Shown here: one piece after another, positions 1 through 8,565 of the stretch
Position numbering within the stretch: position 1 is the first letter of the stretch
How the letters are laid out: every line of letters begins with the position of its first letter
From: Haplomitrium mnioides
Lineage: Eukaryota > Marchantiophyta > Haplomitriopsida > Calobryales
Length of the DNA stretch: 25,342 nucleotides
Assembly (NCBI GenBank): GCA_049999725.1
Contig: JBNGIS010017617.1
Coordinates: 56,747 to 82,088 of the forward strand
Direction of reading: 5' to 3'
The notes under the pieces: model-generated
Seen by the model: the letters and a program-made list of their open reading frames with translations, nothing else
Databases searched by the model: none
What the model was told of the DNA's origin: nothing
Made by a program: the position numbers and the translations under genes

Positions 1-960
1 ATTTGTTTTGGGTTGGGAGGTTCTTCCTCATCAAATGACAAAACTTTGAGAACTTTGGCAATATAAAACAACATGCTCTTTGGATCGAGTGATGCAACAA
101 CACAAATAAACATTCTAGCTTTCTCATCATATAAGTTGCCAAATTTGTACTCGTATCTGGTGTTATATGAAACAGTCCCTTCTCACAACTTAGTTGCTCC
201 GTCATAGATTGCTCGACGTGTAGAAAGTTTATATTCTACTGGAGCATCTTTCTCTATTTGTTGAGCATCAAACTAAGAACCTAGACAAGCATTTTGAGAA
301 TCATCATTTAAAGATAAGATATAATGCTTTGTACTTTGAACCAAAAAGAGACATTATTGTAGAAACATTTTAAAATCCCAAGTTTTTCTCAAAAAAGTTA
401 CATAAGGTTTAGGATTATATAATAAAATGTAGCTCTTTGCTAAGACTCGTAATCATAAAAGCTTTGACATGTTTCAAACGTTTCGAGAATCTATTGAATA
501 TTTGATCGATTTGCTCATGAGTATGGTCAACTATGAAAAATCCAACCTTGATTTTCAAAAAACATTCTTAGCAATAAAGAGACTAAGATATCTAAATAAG
601 ATGGAATTCTTATTCTCTCATGTTGGATTGTCCAACTGAAGATATAAAGTTGGAGACAATGGCCCTTCAAAGTCACATAATACTCTATTGAGCACCCTAA
701 CTATCAAATTGGAATTGCTTCTCAAGTTTTTGTAGGTTAAAAAGACCCTTGAAGAAAGAGCATGATTGAATATTAATGCACCAACAACATGCACACCTAC
801 TAAATAATCCTTATCAATGCTTTTTGACGGCAAAGGCTAGTGTGAAATGACTGTTTTCTTTTGATCCATTCCATCAATCACAATTCCCAAGTACTTTTGA
901 CCATCAGCATAACATTTTCTTTGATGGTTTGCAAGTTTTGTTCTTTCTTTCATTTGTTGG
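1..960 (-). pseudogene. Core exon of the DUF7869-like pseudogene
   Basis: The exon begins after a plausible acceptor (minus strand TTCATTGTAG, complement of 961-970) with QQMKERTKLANHQRK, then QKYLGIVIDGMDQKKT. A 71-codon open stretch (833-618) holds GVHVVGALIFNH and EGPLSPTLYLQLDN. After a frameshift near 600, KIKVGFFIVDHTHEQIDQIF and RFSKRLKHVKAF follow (about 565-450). A third frame covers about 330-1 with EYKFGNLYDEKARMFICVVA and SLDPKSMLFYIAKVLKVLSF. In-frame stops are present between and within blocks (one near 840, after VISH). In this family the Asn after LQLD is normally followed by a RENKN-like motif, which is not legible here because the frame breaks at that point. Confidence 0.66.
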
Positions 961-962
961 CT

Positions 963-1813
963 ACAATGAAGAAATAATTAGCGATTATATTTGACTGCAT
1001 CATCACAAATCACCAAAGAGATAAAAGTAGTTCAATAAAACATGTTTTGATGTTTCAAATTTCAAAAGATAACCTCATGCGCTAAAAATATTCAAATCGG
1101 CTTCAACAAATGTTTGGATTAGTAGAGGTGAATTTTTTTTAAATTTAAAATAAAATTTAGTTAATTTAAATATAGGAGAACCTCAATAACATTCATACTA
1201 AGTACTTGTCTTTGACTTGAAATAAGCAAAAGTTTTGAAAGGAGAAAAACAAGATTTGCGCACAATGGGTGACAAATTAGAACGTCAATTTCAAAGCTAG
1301 CTTAGACTCTATGTTTGTATAGAATTAGAAAAAAAAACAATAATTGATCCTACACGCGCATAGGACTAAAAGAAACAACATCAATATCTTGGCTTGCTTT
1401 GACTATTGTCGCGACTGGATTATAAAGAAACAAGAACAAAACCTATACATGTATAGTATTCACAAACAAAATAAAAGATTCTTGATATTGTTTATCTAGC
1501 AATGGGTTTTGGATCCAAAGCAACAATAGCAAAACCCAGTGCAAGGCTAACGTCACATCCAACAATGAGAACAATTTTCTTGCTTTCTTTGACTCTCGAC
1601 GTGCTTTGGATTCAAACTAATAGCAACAAACCCTATGCAAACATAGAGTTTGTCCTCACAACTTCAGTTGGTAAAGTTTATTTGACTCAAACTTTGTTTG
1701 TAAAACAGCTGAATATAACCAATATCCTGTTAGACTAAGTTGAGAAATCATAACATCTCTGGAACAAAGTTTTTTTTTTCTTATAAAAAGGTATTAGAGT
1801 AACCGTAGGTTTC
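963..1813 (-). other. Putative intron of the DUF7869-like pseudogene with palindromic motifs
   Basis: No coding similarity is visible between the segment ending near 1814 and the exon starting at 960, and the position fits a minus-strand intron ending in TTCATTGTAG. It holds scattered copies of the CTATGC/GCATAG palindromic motif: near 1308-1324 (CTATGTTTGTATAG), 1350-1368 (ACACGCGCATAGGAC), 1441-1456 (CTATACATGTATAG) and 1633-1648 (CTATGCAAACATAG). The small plus-strand ORF at 1502-1738 lies here and looks like chance. The donor site was not resolved. Confidence 0.45.
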
Positions 1814-2570
1814 AAAAGAGAAGAAATTTGTTATCTTTGTCGGACTCCAAGAGGGATTTTTCTTGCAATGATTTTATTTCTTCGCAAGTTTTACAAAGAG
1901 AAAATCTATTGTATTTTGGAATTTTAACATTTGGAAAATGAGTTTTCCAATGTTTTGTAAAACAAACAAAATTAGAATGCAACCAAGATCTTTCTCTTTC
2001 GAATAAGTTGTGTAATAGTTATAAACTTCCTATTGTGTAAAACTATTAGGCAAGTTATAAACTTTGTGAGTGGGCATTCTCTCACTATGTCTCTAGAAAA
2101 AATTGTCCATCCATTCCTACACAAATACTTCTTTAGCAGATAATTCTCTATTTCCAAAAATGCCTCTAAGATCTATGTTTTTTAGATTTTGAATCTTTTG
2201 GATTCTATCATTCTTCTACATGCAATAGTACCGCCAAGCAAAGTGAACCAATTGTCAACATTGAAGTCTTTTCTTGGTATTCCCCACTTCATTGTGATAT
2301 CTCTATTCTTCATGCTTTGTCAAAAATACATTTCTCTCAAACTCTTAAAAAATATGTCTTGTACAAAGACAAACAATTATTTTGACAACATGAAATTTTC
2401 TTCAATTTCAAAATTGATATCAGATCGAGTTTTTTGATCACAAAGTTCTTGCTATGATAAAATTTCAGCAAAGAATTTTCACCCAAAGTGTTTACCAATT
2501 TGGGTTTTGGCATAGACAAAGAATTCTTATGTCTTACCGGCCGATTTGGTCCATAGGCGAATCTAGACAT
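1814..2570 (-). pseudogene. Conserved middle segments of the DUF7869-like pseudogene
   Basis: Four consecutive pieces lie on the minus strand. First is MSRFAYGPNRPVRHKNSLSM (from 2570), leading to a Cys-bearing KISCCQNNCLSLYKT stretch near 2400-2350. After frame changes come KWGIPRKDFNVDNWFTLLGG and TIACRR (2313-2212), RELSAKEVFV-stop-EWMDNFF and ERMPTHKVYNLPNSF (2155-1979), and FTKHWKTHFPNVKIPKYNRF with SLCKTCEEIKS (1981-1814). The last two resemble the segment just N-terminal to the core in DUF7869 proteins, where a CxxC pair follows an NRF motif. Stops inside RELSAKEVFV*EW, FF*RHS and FTQ*EVY, plus frame changes, show decay. Confidence 0.6.
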
Positions 2571-2903
2571 CGAAGATAATTCATTATCTAGGAGATCTTG
2601 AGCATGATTGATAACACTATTTGTTATTTTGAAATAAGTTTTAGATCAATGTAGACTACCTTGAGGATTGGGAGAACTAGACGATGCTAAAACAAAATCT
2701 TCACATCAATATCTAGAGCATTAGGAAATGTTTTTTTGTAAAATAATCGGTGCTCTTGGTGGTAGCTATATTGAAATGTTGATAGGTTGAGACTCTTTGC
2801 TAGAATCATTTCCTAAACTGTCGTCTGAAGATTCCTTTAAATGATTTTGGTTTTTTAAAGATCTTTGAATCTCGTTCAAAGGTCCATCTTGATTAGAAAT
2901 CAC

Positions 2904-3455
2904 TTATTGTTTGAGTGGTGCAATTGGTGATAATGAATCACCTCCAAAATTGAAATAGTCATATAATTCTATGCTTTTTGTGTTTTTAGCAAACAGATTT
3001 GAATCTTGAACATTGTGGTCATCATCCGAAGAGGATAAAGAAAGGTCCACAACCATCTGGAAATTTGGACATGAACGTCTTTCTATTGATCTTTTGGAGT
3101 AGTCAAAAGACAAATTAAACTTTGATCGCTTGACATCCATTAAAGATCCAACGCTTGAAGAAGGTTGAGTCTTGGATCCTATGCAAGCATTGGGTTCCCT
3201 CTTTGATCCTTTGCGTCCAAATTGTTCGCTCGTTGTTCTAATGCGCGCATAGGGTTCACTCCTTGACCTTATGCTCGCATAGGGTTCAATCCCTGATCTT
3301 ATGCACACATATGGTTCACTTGCTCGATCTTCCTCTCTCAACATATCTAATTCAAAAACCGCCATCTTTTTTCCCAAAATACTTGCCATAACACTTGATG
3401 ATTTAAGTTTTCCAACACTTTCCTCCTCAAAACAGTGACTTGAAACTATCTCCAA
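2904..3455 (-). pseudogene. N-terminal low-complexity region of the minus-strand gene; repeat-bearing open stretch
   Basis: This is an open stretch of 183 codons without a convincing start: the first codon is TTG and a TAG precedes it, while an internal ATG gives VMASILGKK. It carries a degenerate peptide repeat, SEPYVCIRSGIEPYASIRSR, then SEPYARIRTTSEQ and REPNACIGSK. The repeat is encoded by copies of the same GCGCAT/GCATAG motif seen in introns elsewhere in the window (3180-3320). Acidic and Ser-rich sequence follows (SLSSSDDDHN). Past the stop at 2904 the same frame continues with protein-like sequence (SSDDSLGNDSSKESQPINIS) and, with further stops, down to the 2570-2337 piece, which is in the same frame. 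I therefore treat it as the N-terminal exon of the DUF7869-like gene. It has no recognised domain. Confidence 0.5.
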
Positions 3456-3986
3456 CTATTGGCCAAAAGCAACACTTTTCTACAAACATGAATCTTAAAA
3501 TTCTAATCTCTTTTTGTCTTTGAAAACTCTAGCCATTGAAAAATAATAATGGAAAAGAAGAAATTTGAGGAAAGTATTTTAACAAATATTCTTAAATCTA
3601 GCTAGTATACCTAAAAGGTGTGTTTTTTAAGAAAATTTCACAAAACAACAAAATTGTAAATTTTTTGTAAAAGAAATCAAAAATATGAAAACAAACAATG
3701 CTTTATATACTAACATTTTTTCTACACGATGCAAACCTATGTGTCAAGAGCTCATCAAATCATTTTTTGGTGGGAAAACATGTTTTTAAAAATTTATGTA
3801 TAAAAATAGTAACAATGGAAAGTTTCTTTCCATTATTGCAAGTTTACTTTTTGGTTATTGTTTTCTTATTGTGGTTTTTTTGTTGCATTTTCTTGTGATT
3901 TGGCCATTTTCTGCCTTCCATTCTTTGTGAACTTTTTGTGGTACAATTTTTGCACTTCATTTTTACTACTTTACACTTTGGAGAAA
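3456..3986. promoter_or_regulatory. Divergent intergenic region between two head-to-head decayed genes
   Basis: This AT-rich spacer of about 530 bp separates the minus-strand DUF7869-like gene from the plus-strand methyltransferase gene. It would hold both promoters if both starts are right. No convincing TATA box sits at a fixed distance from either start; short TATAT strings such as that near 3700 are not diagnostic in such AT-rich DNA. The 66-codon ORF at 3698-3898 is hydrophobic and AT-driven and is not supported as a gene. Confidence 0.4.
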
Positions 3987-4277
3987 ATGGCATCATAGGC
4001 CAATGCTTCTAAACCAGCTCAACCAAAGCCTTATCAGTATTATGATGTTTTGAAGACTTTAAAGCCCCAAAAACTAGCCTACAAATGGCTAATTTGTTGT
4101 GGAACAATAAAAGACATCAAACATCACCTTTACCTTTTTCACAGAGAAGGTGAAAATTAACATGAGCATTTTTGTCCAAATCACGACGATTCAAAAGGGG
4201 CACATAGCCCACATGGGGCTGCTTGTCTAGACAAACACCTCGATTACTCTCTTCAAGGCATCCCCAAAGAAATTATG
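3987..4277 (+). pseudogene. First exon, 5' half, of the methyltransferase pseudogene
   Basis: From ATG at 3987 the frame reads MAS-stop-ANASKPAQPKPYQYYDVLKT and continues with a Cys/His-rich stretch (YKWLICCGTIKDIKHHLYLF, then HEHFCPNHDDSKGAHSPHGA). It reaches CLDKHLDYSLQGIPKEIM at the retrotransposon junction. Stops lie at codon 4 (TAG, 3996-3998) and codon 58 (TAA, 4158-4160); otherwise the frame is open. The many Cys and His suggest a metal-binding N-terminus, but I do not recognise the fold. The last codon, ATG at 4275-4277, belongs to the target-site duplication, and the frame resumes at 14921. Confidence 0.5.
4273..4277. repeat. Target-site duplication, left copy (TTATG)
   Basis: TTATG lies immediately before the first LTR base (TGTCAGC at 4278) and is repeated exactly after the last LTR base (14916-14920). 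Confidence 0.9.
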
Positions 4278-4591
4278 TGTCAGCTGGGTTTGAAAGTACT
4301 TCATGCAAAATGTTCAAAACAGTGCTTCCAATGTACACAAACAAGGCTCAAGACATGCTAAGAAGTAAGTAAAAATAAAAGGATAAAAAGCAATAAAACT
4401 ACTCTAATTGTCGGAGGCCAAGCCAAGCCCACTAACCCTGTATCTAACTAACTATCTAACTTGGAGGACAGCTTGCGCTGGGGGTGGGTTTAGCCCTGAA
4501 CTAGGTCTGTCCAGGAGCGAGATAAGGATATGCGGCAGCCTTACACCCCTCTAGGGGGCTGCCTCTCGAAAGGAAGAGAGAGGCGCAGGGT

Positions 4592-4598
4592 TATATAC
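4592..4598 (+). promoter_or_regulatory. Possible LTR TATA box
   Basis: TATATAC lies about 315 bp into the left LTR within GGGTTATATACATC, and is kept at 10923-10929 in the right LTR. It is the most TATA-like site in an otherwise purine-rich, GC-moderate stretch. No transcript evidence is available. Confidence 0.3.
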
Positions 4599-5957
4599 AT
4601 CGACAAAGAAAGAAGGAAGGACTTATGGGATATCTCCCGAGCTGGCGTTCGACGAGCGATCAGCTGGAAGGTGCGGAAAGAAGGATCAGATGGGAGGGGG
4701 CCCGTGCGAAGAGGCGGCTACGAGGATTAAGAATTGATTGGCTGCGAAGGTCCCTGTTAAATCCAAAGATGAATGTGCCTGCAAGGAATGATTTCATATA
4801 AGGAAGAATCCATGTGTGAAGAACTGGTTGTAGGGCAAAATTCAAAGGAAGGAAGAGAGCTCTTCTTTTTTCCCCCGCTATGCGATCGTTCCTTCAGCTG
4901 CGCGATTGATTCCAAGGAAATTCGAAGGAAAACTCTCTTTTGTTGCGCGATCAAATGGGGAGGAGCTAGGACAAAATTAAGTGAGAACGTGAAGAATCTC
5001 GAGGAGAATTTGGATTCGGTTCTTGGAATTTGAATATAAGAGTGAAAATCCAACGAAGTGAAGAAACCATGATATGATGAGGAAATATGTTGCGTTGCAG
5101 ACTCCAGTTGTGAAGAAACGTCTCTGCAAGGAATAGAGGACCATGTGATGAAAGAATTCTGTGACAAAGAGAGCGAATGAAGGATGCTACGCTGCGAAAT
5201 CAAAATGTTGGTGTCGATCGAGTGAAGCAGTTATGCGTCATGTTTGGGAATTGAACAACCTGATCTAAAACAAAGGCTACAGATTGTGCTGAAGAGATGA
5301 TGAACGATCAAGCTGTCTGGGAAGAAGAATCCCTATTACGCGATCGAATGGAGAGGAGCTGCAGCAAATGATCGACTCATGGATTGGTTTGAAAGAAAGA
5401 AAATGAAGAATCAAATGAGAATAAGTGAAATGACGAACAATCGGATTGAAGAACAAGTGATCTGCGAAGAGTCGAGGTTCAATGTCCATGGTGTCCGATC
5501 TGAAGAACGGAGCGGAAACCAATCTTCCTAAGTAAGGAGCCCACTTAAGGTGGTTCTGTTTGAGCTTCCGATGTGGGGATCCTTGCTAAGAGGGATCCGA
5601 AGCGGGATAATGATTAATCGGCTGAAAGGGTGACATGTCAAAGATTCGGACGAGAGGAAGGTGATTTTGAAAGTTCGAATCGGACGTCTTCAGAAAGTTT
5701 GAAATGGATCTACGGAGTCTATCATTCTTACATCGAGCTTTTCTACGAGTCAATTAAAGGAGCTCTAGTGTGCGGTGTTCTTACAACAAACTTGTCGATG
5801 AGTTAACTAGGAAGAAGACTTCTTCAATGTTCTTACATCAAACTTTTCCACGCCTTAGTGAAGAGAAGAAGCCTCTAAGGGTTTCTATATCAAGGGAGGA
5901 ATCCAGAATGAAGATAAGATGATGTTTCACCTAAAGAACAAGGCGCCAAAATAGTGA

Positions 5958-6235
5958 CATATCGACGGTCTAGCCAGAAAGGTAAAAAGGTGCCGAAACA
6001 GCCACTTATCAATGATCCGGCCAGAGGAGGGACAGAAGGTGTCAAAACAAGGATATATCAAAGGTTCAGTTAGAAGATGAACGAAGATGCCGAAAGGGCG
6101 ATCAATTAAAGGTCCGGCCAAAAGAGGAACGAAGATGTTGAAAGGGCGATCAATCAAAGGTCTGGCCAGAAGAGGAACAAAGATGTTGAAAGGGTGATAA
6201 ATTGATAGTCCGGCCAGAGAAGAAACAAGGGGAGC
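5958..6235 (+). repeat. 48-bp tandem repeats in the left LTR
   Basis: About six degenerate copies of a 48-bp unit are present, with core GATCAATCAAAGGTCCGGCC followed by AGAAGAGGAACGAAGATG. Three adjacent copies between about 6085 and 6235 are the clearest. More decayed copies run to about 6640 (cores such as GATCTATCAC and GATGCCGAA). Because 48 is a multiple of three, the minus strand stays open as a 16-residue peptide repeat. I regard that ORF as a by-product. Confidence 0.75.
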
Positions 6236-7073
6236 CCACTTAAAGGGGTTCGAATTCACCTTACGATGTGGAGAACCCCATTTAACAGGGATCCGATTGA
6301 CCTCCCTAAGTGGAGAGCCCAATTATCAAGGATCCGTTGGGGGAAGTACAAGGGGGCCGAAACAAGTATATAGCGCTGATCTGTTATAGGAAGAACAAGT
6401 GCTGAAATAGCGATTTATCAACGGACCAAGGAGAAGCAAGTAGCGCTGAAATGGTGATCTATCACACGTTTGATAAGAAGAAACGAGAAGGGATCAACCG
6501 AAATGATGACGAATCACAGATCCAACCAGAGGAGAACTAAGGATGCCGAAGAGGCAGTCTAGCACATATTCAACGAAGGAGGAAGCGATGCCGAAAAGAG
6601 GATCTATCACCAATCCAACGAGGGCAAAAACAGAGGTCTTTGTAGTTCTTATTCAGAGGGTCAAGGGCGTTGCGGATGACGTAGCAGATGGGAAAGCCAA
6701 CGAGTCAACAGGCGGTTAGAGCAACGGTCCGCCTACCCCTTTGTGGGGCGGCGTCGGACAGCGCCACAATGGATTACGTAGCGCCCTCAATAGAAATCCA
6801 GGGAATCAGTAGGGATCTTAGAGATTCTACAGGAATCTTAGAGATTCTATGGGAATCTTTGACCTTTGTGAAAACGTGGCGCCTTTAGTAGGACTCTAGG
6901 AATCAGCAGGAATCTTAAAGATTCTATGGGAATCTTGGACCTTTGTGGAAACATGGCGCTTTGAGAGAGCCCGTAGGATTCTTCGGAGTGTACGCGGACC
7001 TGTGCAGAAATGTGGTGCTTCGAGGACGGCCGTAGAACTCTTCGGATTGATAGGCAAATTCGGAACAAACCTC

Positions 7074-7200
7074 AAAATTCACATCAAATCTGCACCAAGC
7101 TTTGTCGCCTTGCAGAATTAAGCCAAGCCCTTGGAATTTACATCAGATCTATGCCAAGATTCATCGCTTTGCAGAATTAAGCTGATCTTTTGGAGTTTGC
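7074..7200 (+). repeat. Two direct repeats of about 60 bp near the LTR 3' third
   Basis: The segments starting AATTCACATCAAATCTGC (7075) and AATTTACATCAGATCTATGC (7135) both continue through CGCCTTGCAGAATTAAGCC-like sequence. A partial third copy follows near 7195. The right LTR has the same pair at about 13449-13575. Confidence 0.6.
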
Positions 7201-8544
7201 ATTCTACGATCTGCGCCAATCCTTTTAGAATCTACGCCAAATTTCCACCGATCAGCATCCAAAACCAACAACAATCCAAATCGCAAGGAGGGGAAAAAAC
7301 AAAAGGTATGAGGAAATTCACACGGAGGGATATAGGGGACCTCACTTTGATGTTAGAGGGATGAATAATTTTGTGCAGAGAAAGCAGCGGGATACAGACG
7401 AGAGAATTCTGGTGAGACCTCTTGTGAGGTGAGTGTACTTGTGAGGGAAGGCCATCATAGGGTGGAGGTGGACTAAAGAGGTGCTGAGAATCATTGAGCA
7501 AGAGGCTCATACTACTCATGTGGACTCACATTTGAAGGCAGACCAACATTTGGAGGTGGACCAACACATAGAAGAGAGGAGAATTTTTTCAGTTTGTATT
7601 TCATGAGGGGCAGCCAAGGGGGGTCTTTGCGTCGTCTCAACTTTAGTTTATGTAGGAGATCAGTCCCATAAGCATTAGGAGAGTGCTACTGGTGTTAATA
7701 TTCTTGTGGAGAAGGGAGAGGAGTGGCCACGTTAGTGTTTGCGCACAGCGAGGAAGATCCAGCCAATTCTCGAGTAAAGTGGGTGATCCAACAACTGAGA
7801 GAACTGTCTTCCAGAGGTGGAAGTTAAACAAGACCTCTTCCTAGCCTGAGGAAGTAAATTCAAGGCTTCTCGCAAGGGAAGTTAAAAAACTATATGGACA
7901 AGGTGTGTGAGTGGGGATAGAGTAGCATGGAGAATAAAGTTTCTTGTGTTGTTGTGTTTGTAGAGTGATGTTAGGAGAGTTAGTAATAGAGGAAGCTAGT
8001 TGTGCACATATCTAGGAGAGCTAAAAGGTGGAGTTCCATGCTTGGGTTGTAATTTCTATTTTGTTGAAAGGATGAATCTAATAGCTTTACTGTGTTGGGG
8101 TGCTGGAGTAGCTAGCTATGTTGATAGTTTAGTACTTGGAGGAGTGTTTAGCCTTAGTGGTGTTATGATACAACCTGTAAAAGAATGCTGCAAGTTCATT
8201 CGTGTGTAATAAGTGCAAACATTCCTATTCATAGGAGGTGACATTGAATATATGCAATCAAGATTTGCATCAAGCACAGTGTTGGATGTACCCAAAAATC
8301 ATTTGAGTTGTGGTTGCTCTGTATGTGGTAGAGAGGAAGACAGGTCTGTCTTGTATTTGGGTAGGTTGAGAGTAGTGTGGAAAGGCAAGGTGAGAAGGTA
8401 AGGATTGTTAAGACCTGAATTCACTAATGAAGGTGTTGGGCCGTCTCATTAAAGAGCCCGATTATTCTTTGTCCCCCTTTTCCTCTAAAAATAACATCAA
8501 TTGGAGGTTAAGGAAAGAGGAAGAGGCATGACATAGAATTTTTT

Positions 8545-8562
8545 TGGCGCTAGAAGGAGGGC
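8545..8562 (+). promoter_or_regulatory. Primer-binding site
   Basis: TGGCGCTAGAAGGAGGGC lies 11 bases after the left LTR end. A TGGCGC start is usual for Athila/Tat-type elements. I could not assign the priming tRNA with certainty from memory. Confidence 0.7.
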
Positions 8563-8565
8563 ACA

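Larger units (their letters stand above)
1..3455 (-). pseudogene. Decayed multi-exon gene with DUF7869 (transposase-like) domain, runs off left edge
   Basis: Read on the minus strand, a series of protein-like stretches follow the order I know for DUF7869 proteins. They are a Ser/acidic N-terminus (3455-2700), a Cys-containing segment (about 2570-2337), segments with WGIPRKDFNVDNWFTLLGG (2313-2212), ERMPTHKVYNLPNSFTQ (in 2155-1979) and NRFSLCKTCEEIKSLQEKSL (in 1981-1814), then the core domain from 960 downward. Core motifs are IVIDGMDQKKT (882-850), LYLQLDN (ending 627) and VDHTHEQIDQ (531-502). The three acidic motifs resemble an RNase H-like DDE/D arrangement; that reading is inference. Several in-frame stops and frameshifts, for example after the LDN motif, make it a pseudogene. 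The C-terminal part continues past position 1. The family name is from memory of its motifs and was not searched. Confidence 0.68.
4278..8533 (+). repeat. Left (5') LTR, 4256 bp
   Basis: It begins TGTCAGCTGGGTTTGAA and ends GGAAGAGGCATGACA. It aligns along its whole length with 10595-14915. It contains a possible TATA box near 4592, a region of 48-bp tandem repeats (5958-6235) and their decayed continuation to about 6640. It also holds short direct repeats around GGGAATCTT (6797-6990), two roughly 60-bp repeats (7074-7200) and AATAAA at 7933. Many short ORFs on both strands occur, but none has a recognisable product and they differ between the two LTRs. Confidence 0.92.

Noticed and set aside
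2189-2437. Plus-strand ORF with PPSKVNQLSTLKSFLGIPHF, reminiscent of a gypsy RT connection (RSFLG..FYRRF)
   Set aside because: The minus strand here encodes the better supported DUF7869-like segment (WGIPRKDFNVDNWFTLLGG). The RT resemblance is short and lacks neighbouring motifs.
4757-5203. 148-codon minus-strand ORF in the left LTR
   Set aside because: The matching part of the right LTR is broken into shorter ORFs, the composition is biased and no domain is recognisable. It is a chance ORF in an LTR.
7643-7831. 62-codon minus-strand ORF nearly identical in both LTRs (14025-14213)
   Set aside because: High identity reflects LTR duplication. There is no conserved domain and the strand is antisense to the element.
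8000-8209. 69-codon hydrophobic ORF in the left LTR, also at 14382-14591
   Set aside because: It is present in both LTRs only because they are copies. Substitutions between them change amino acids freely (about nine in 69), with no sign of protein constraint.
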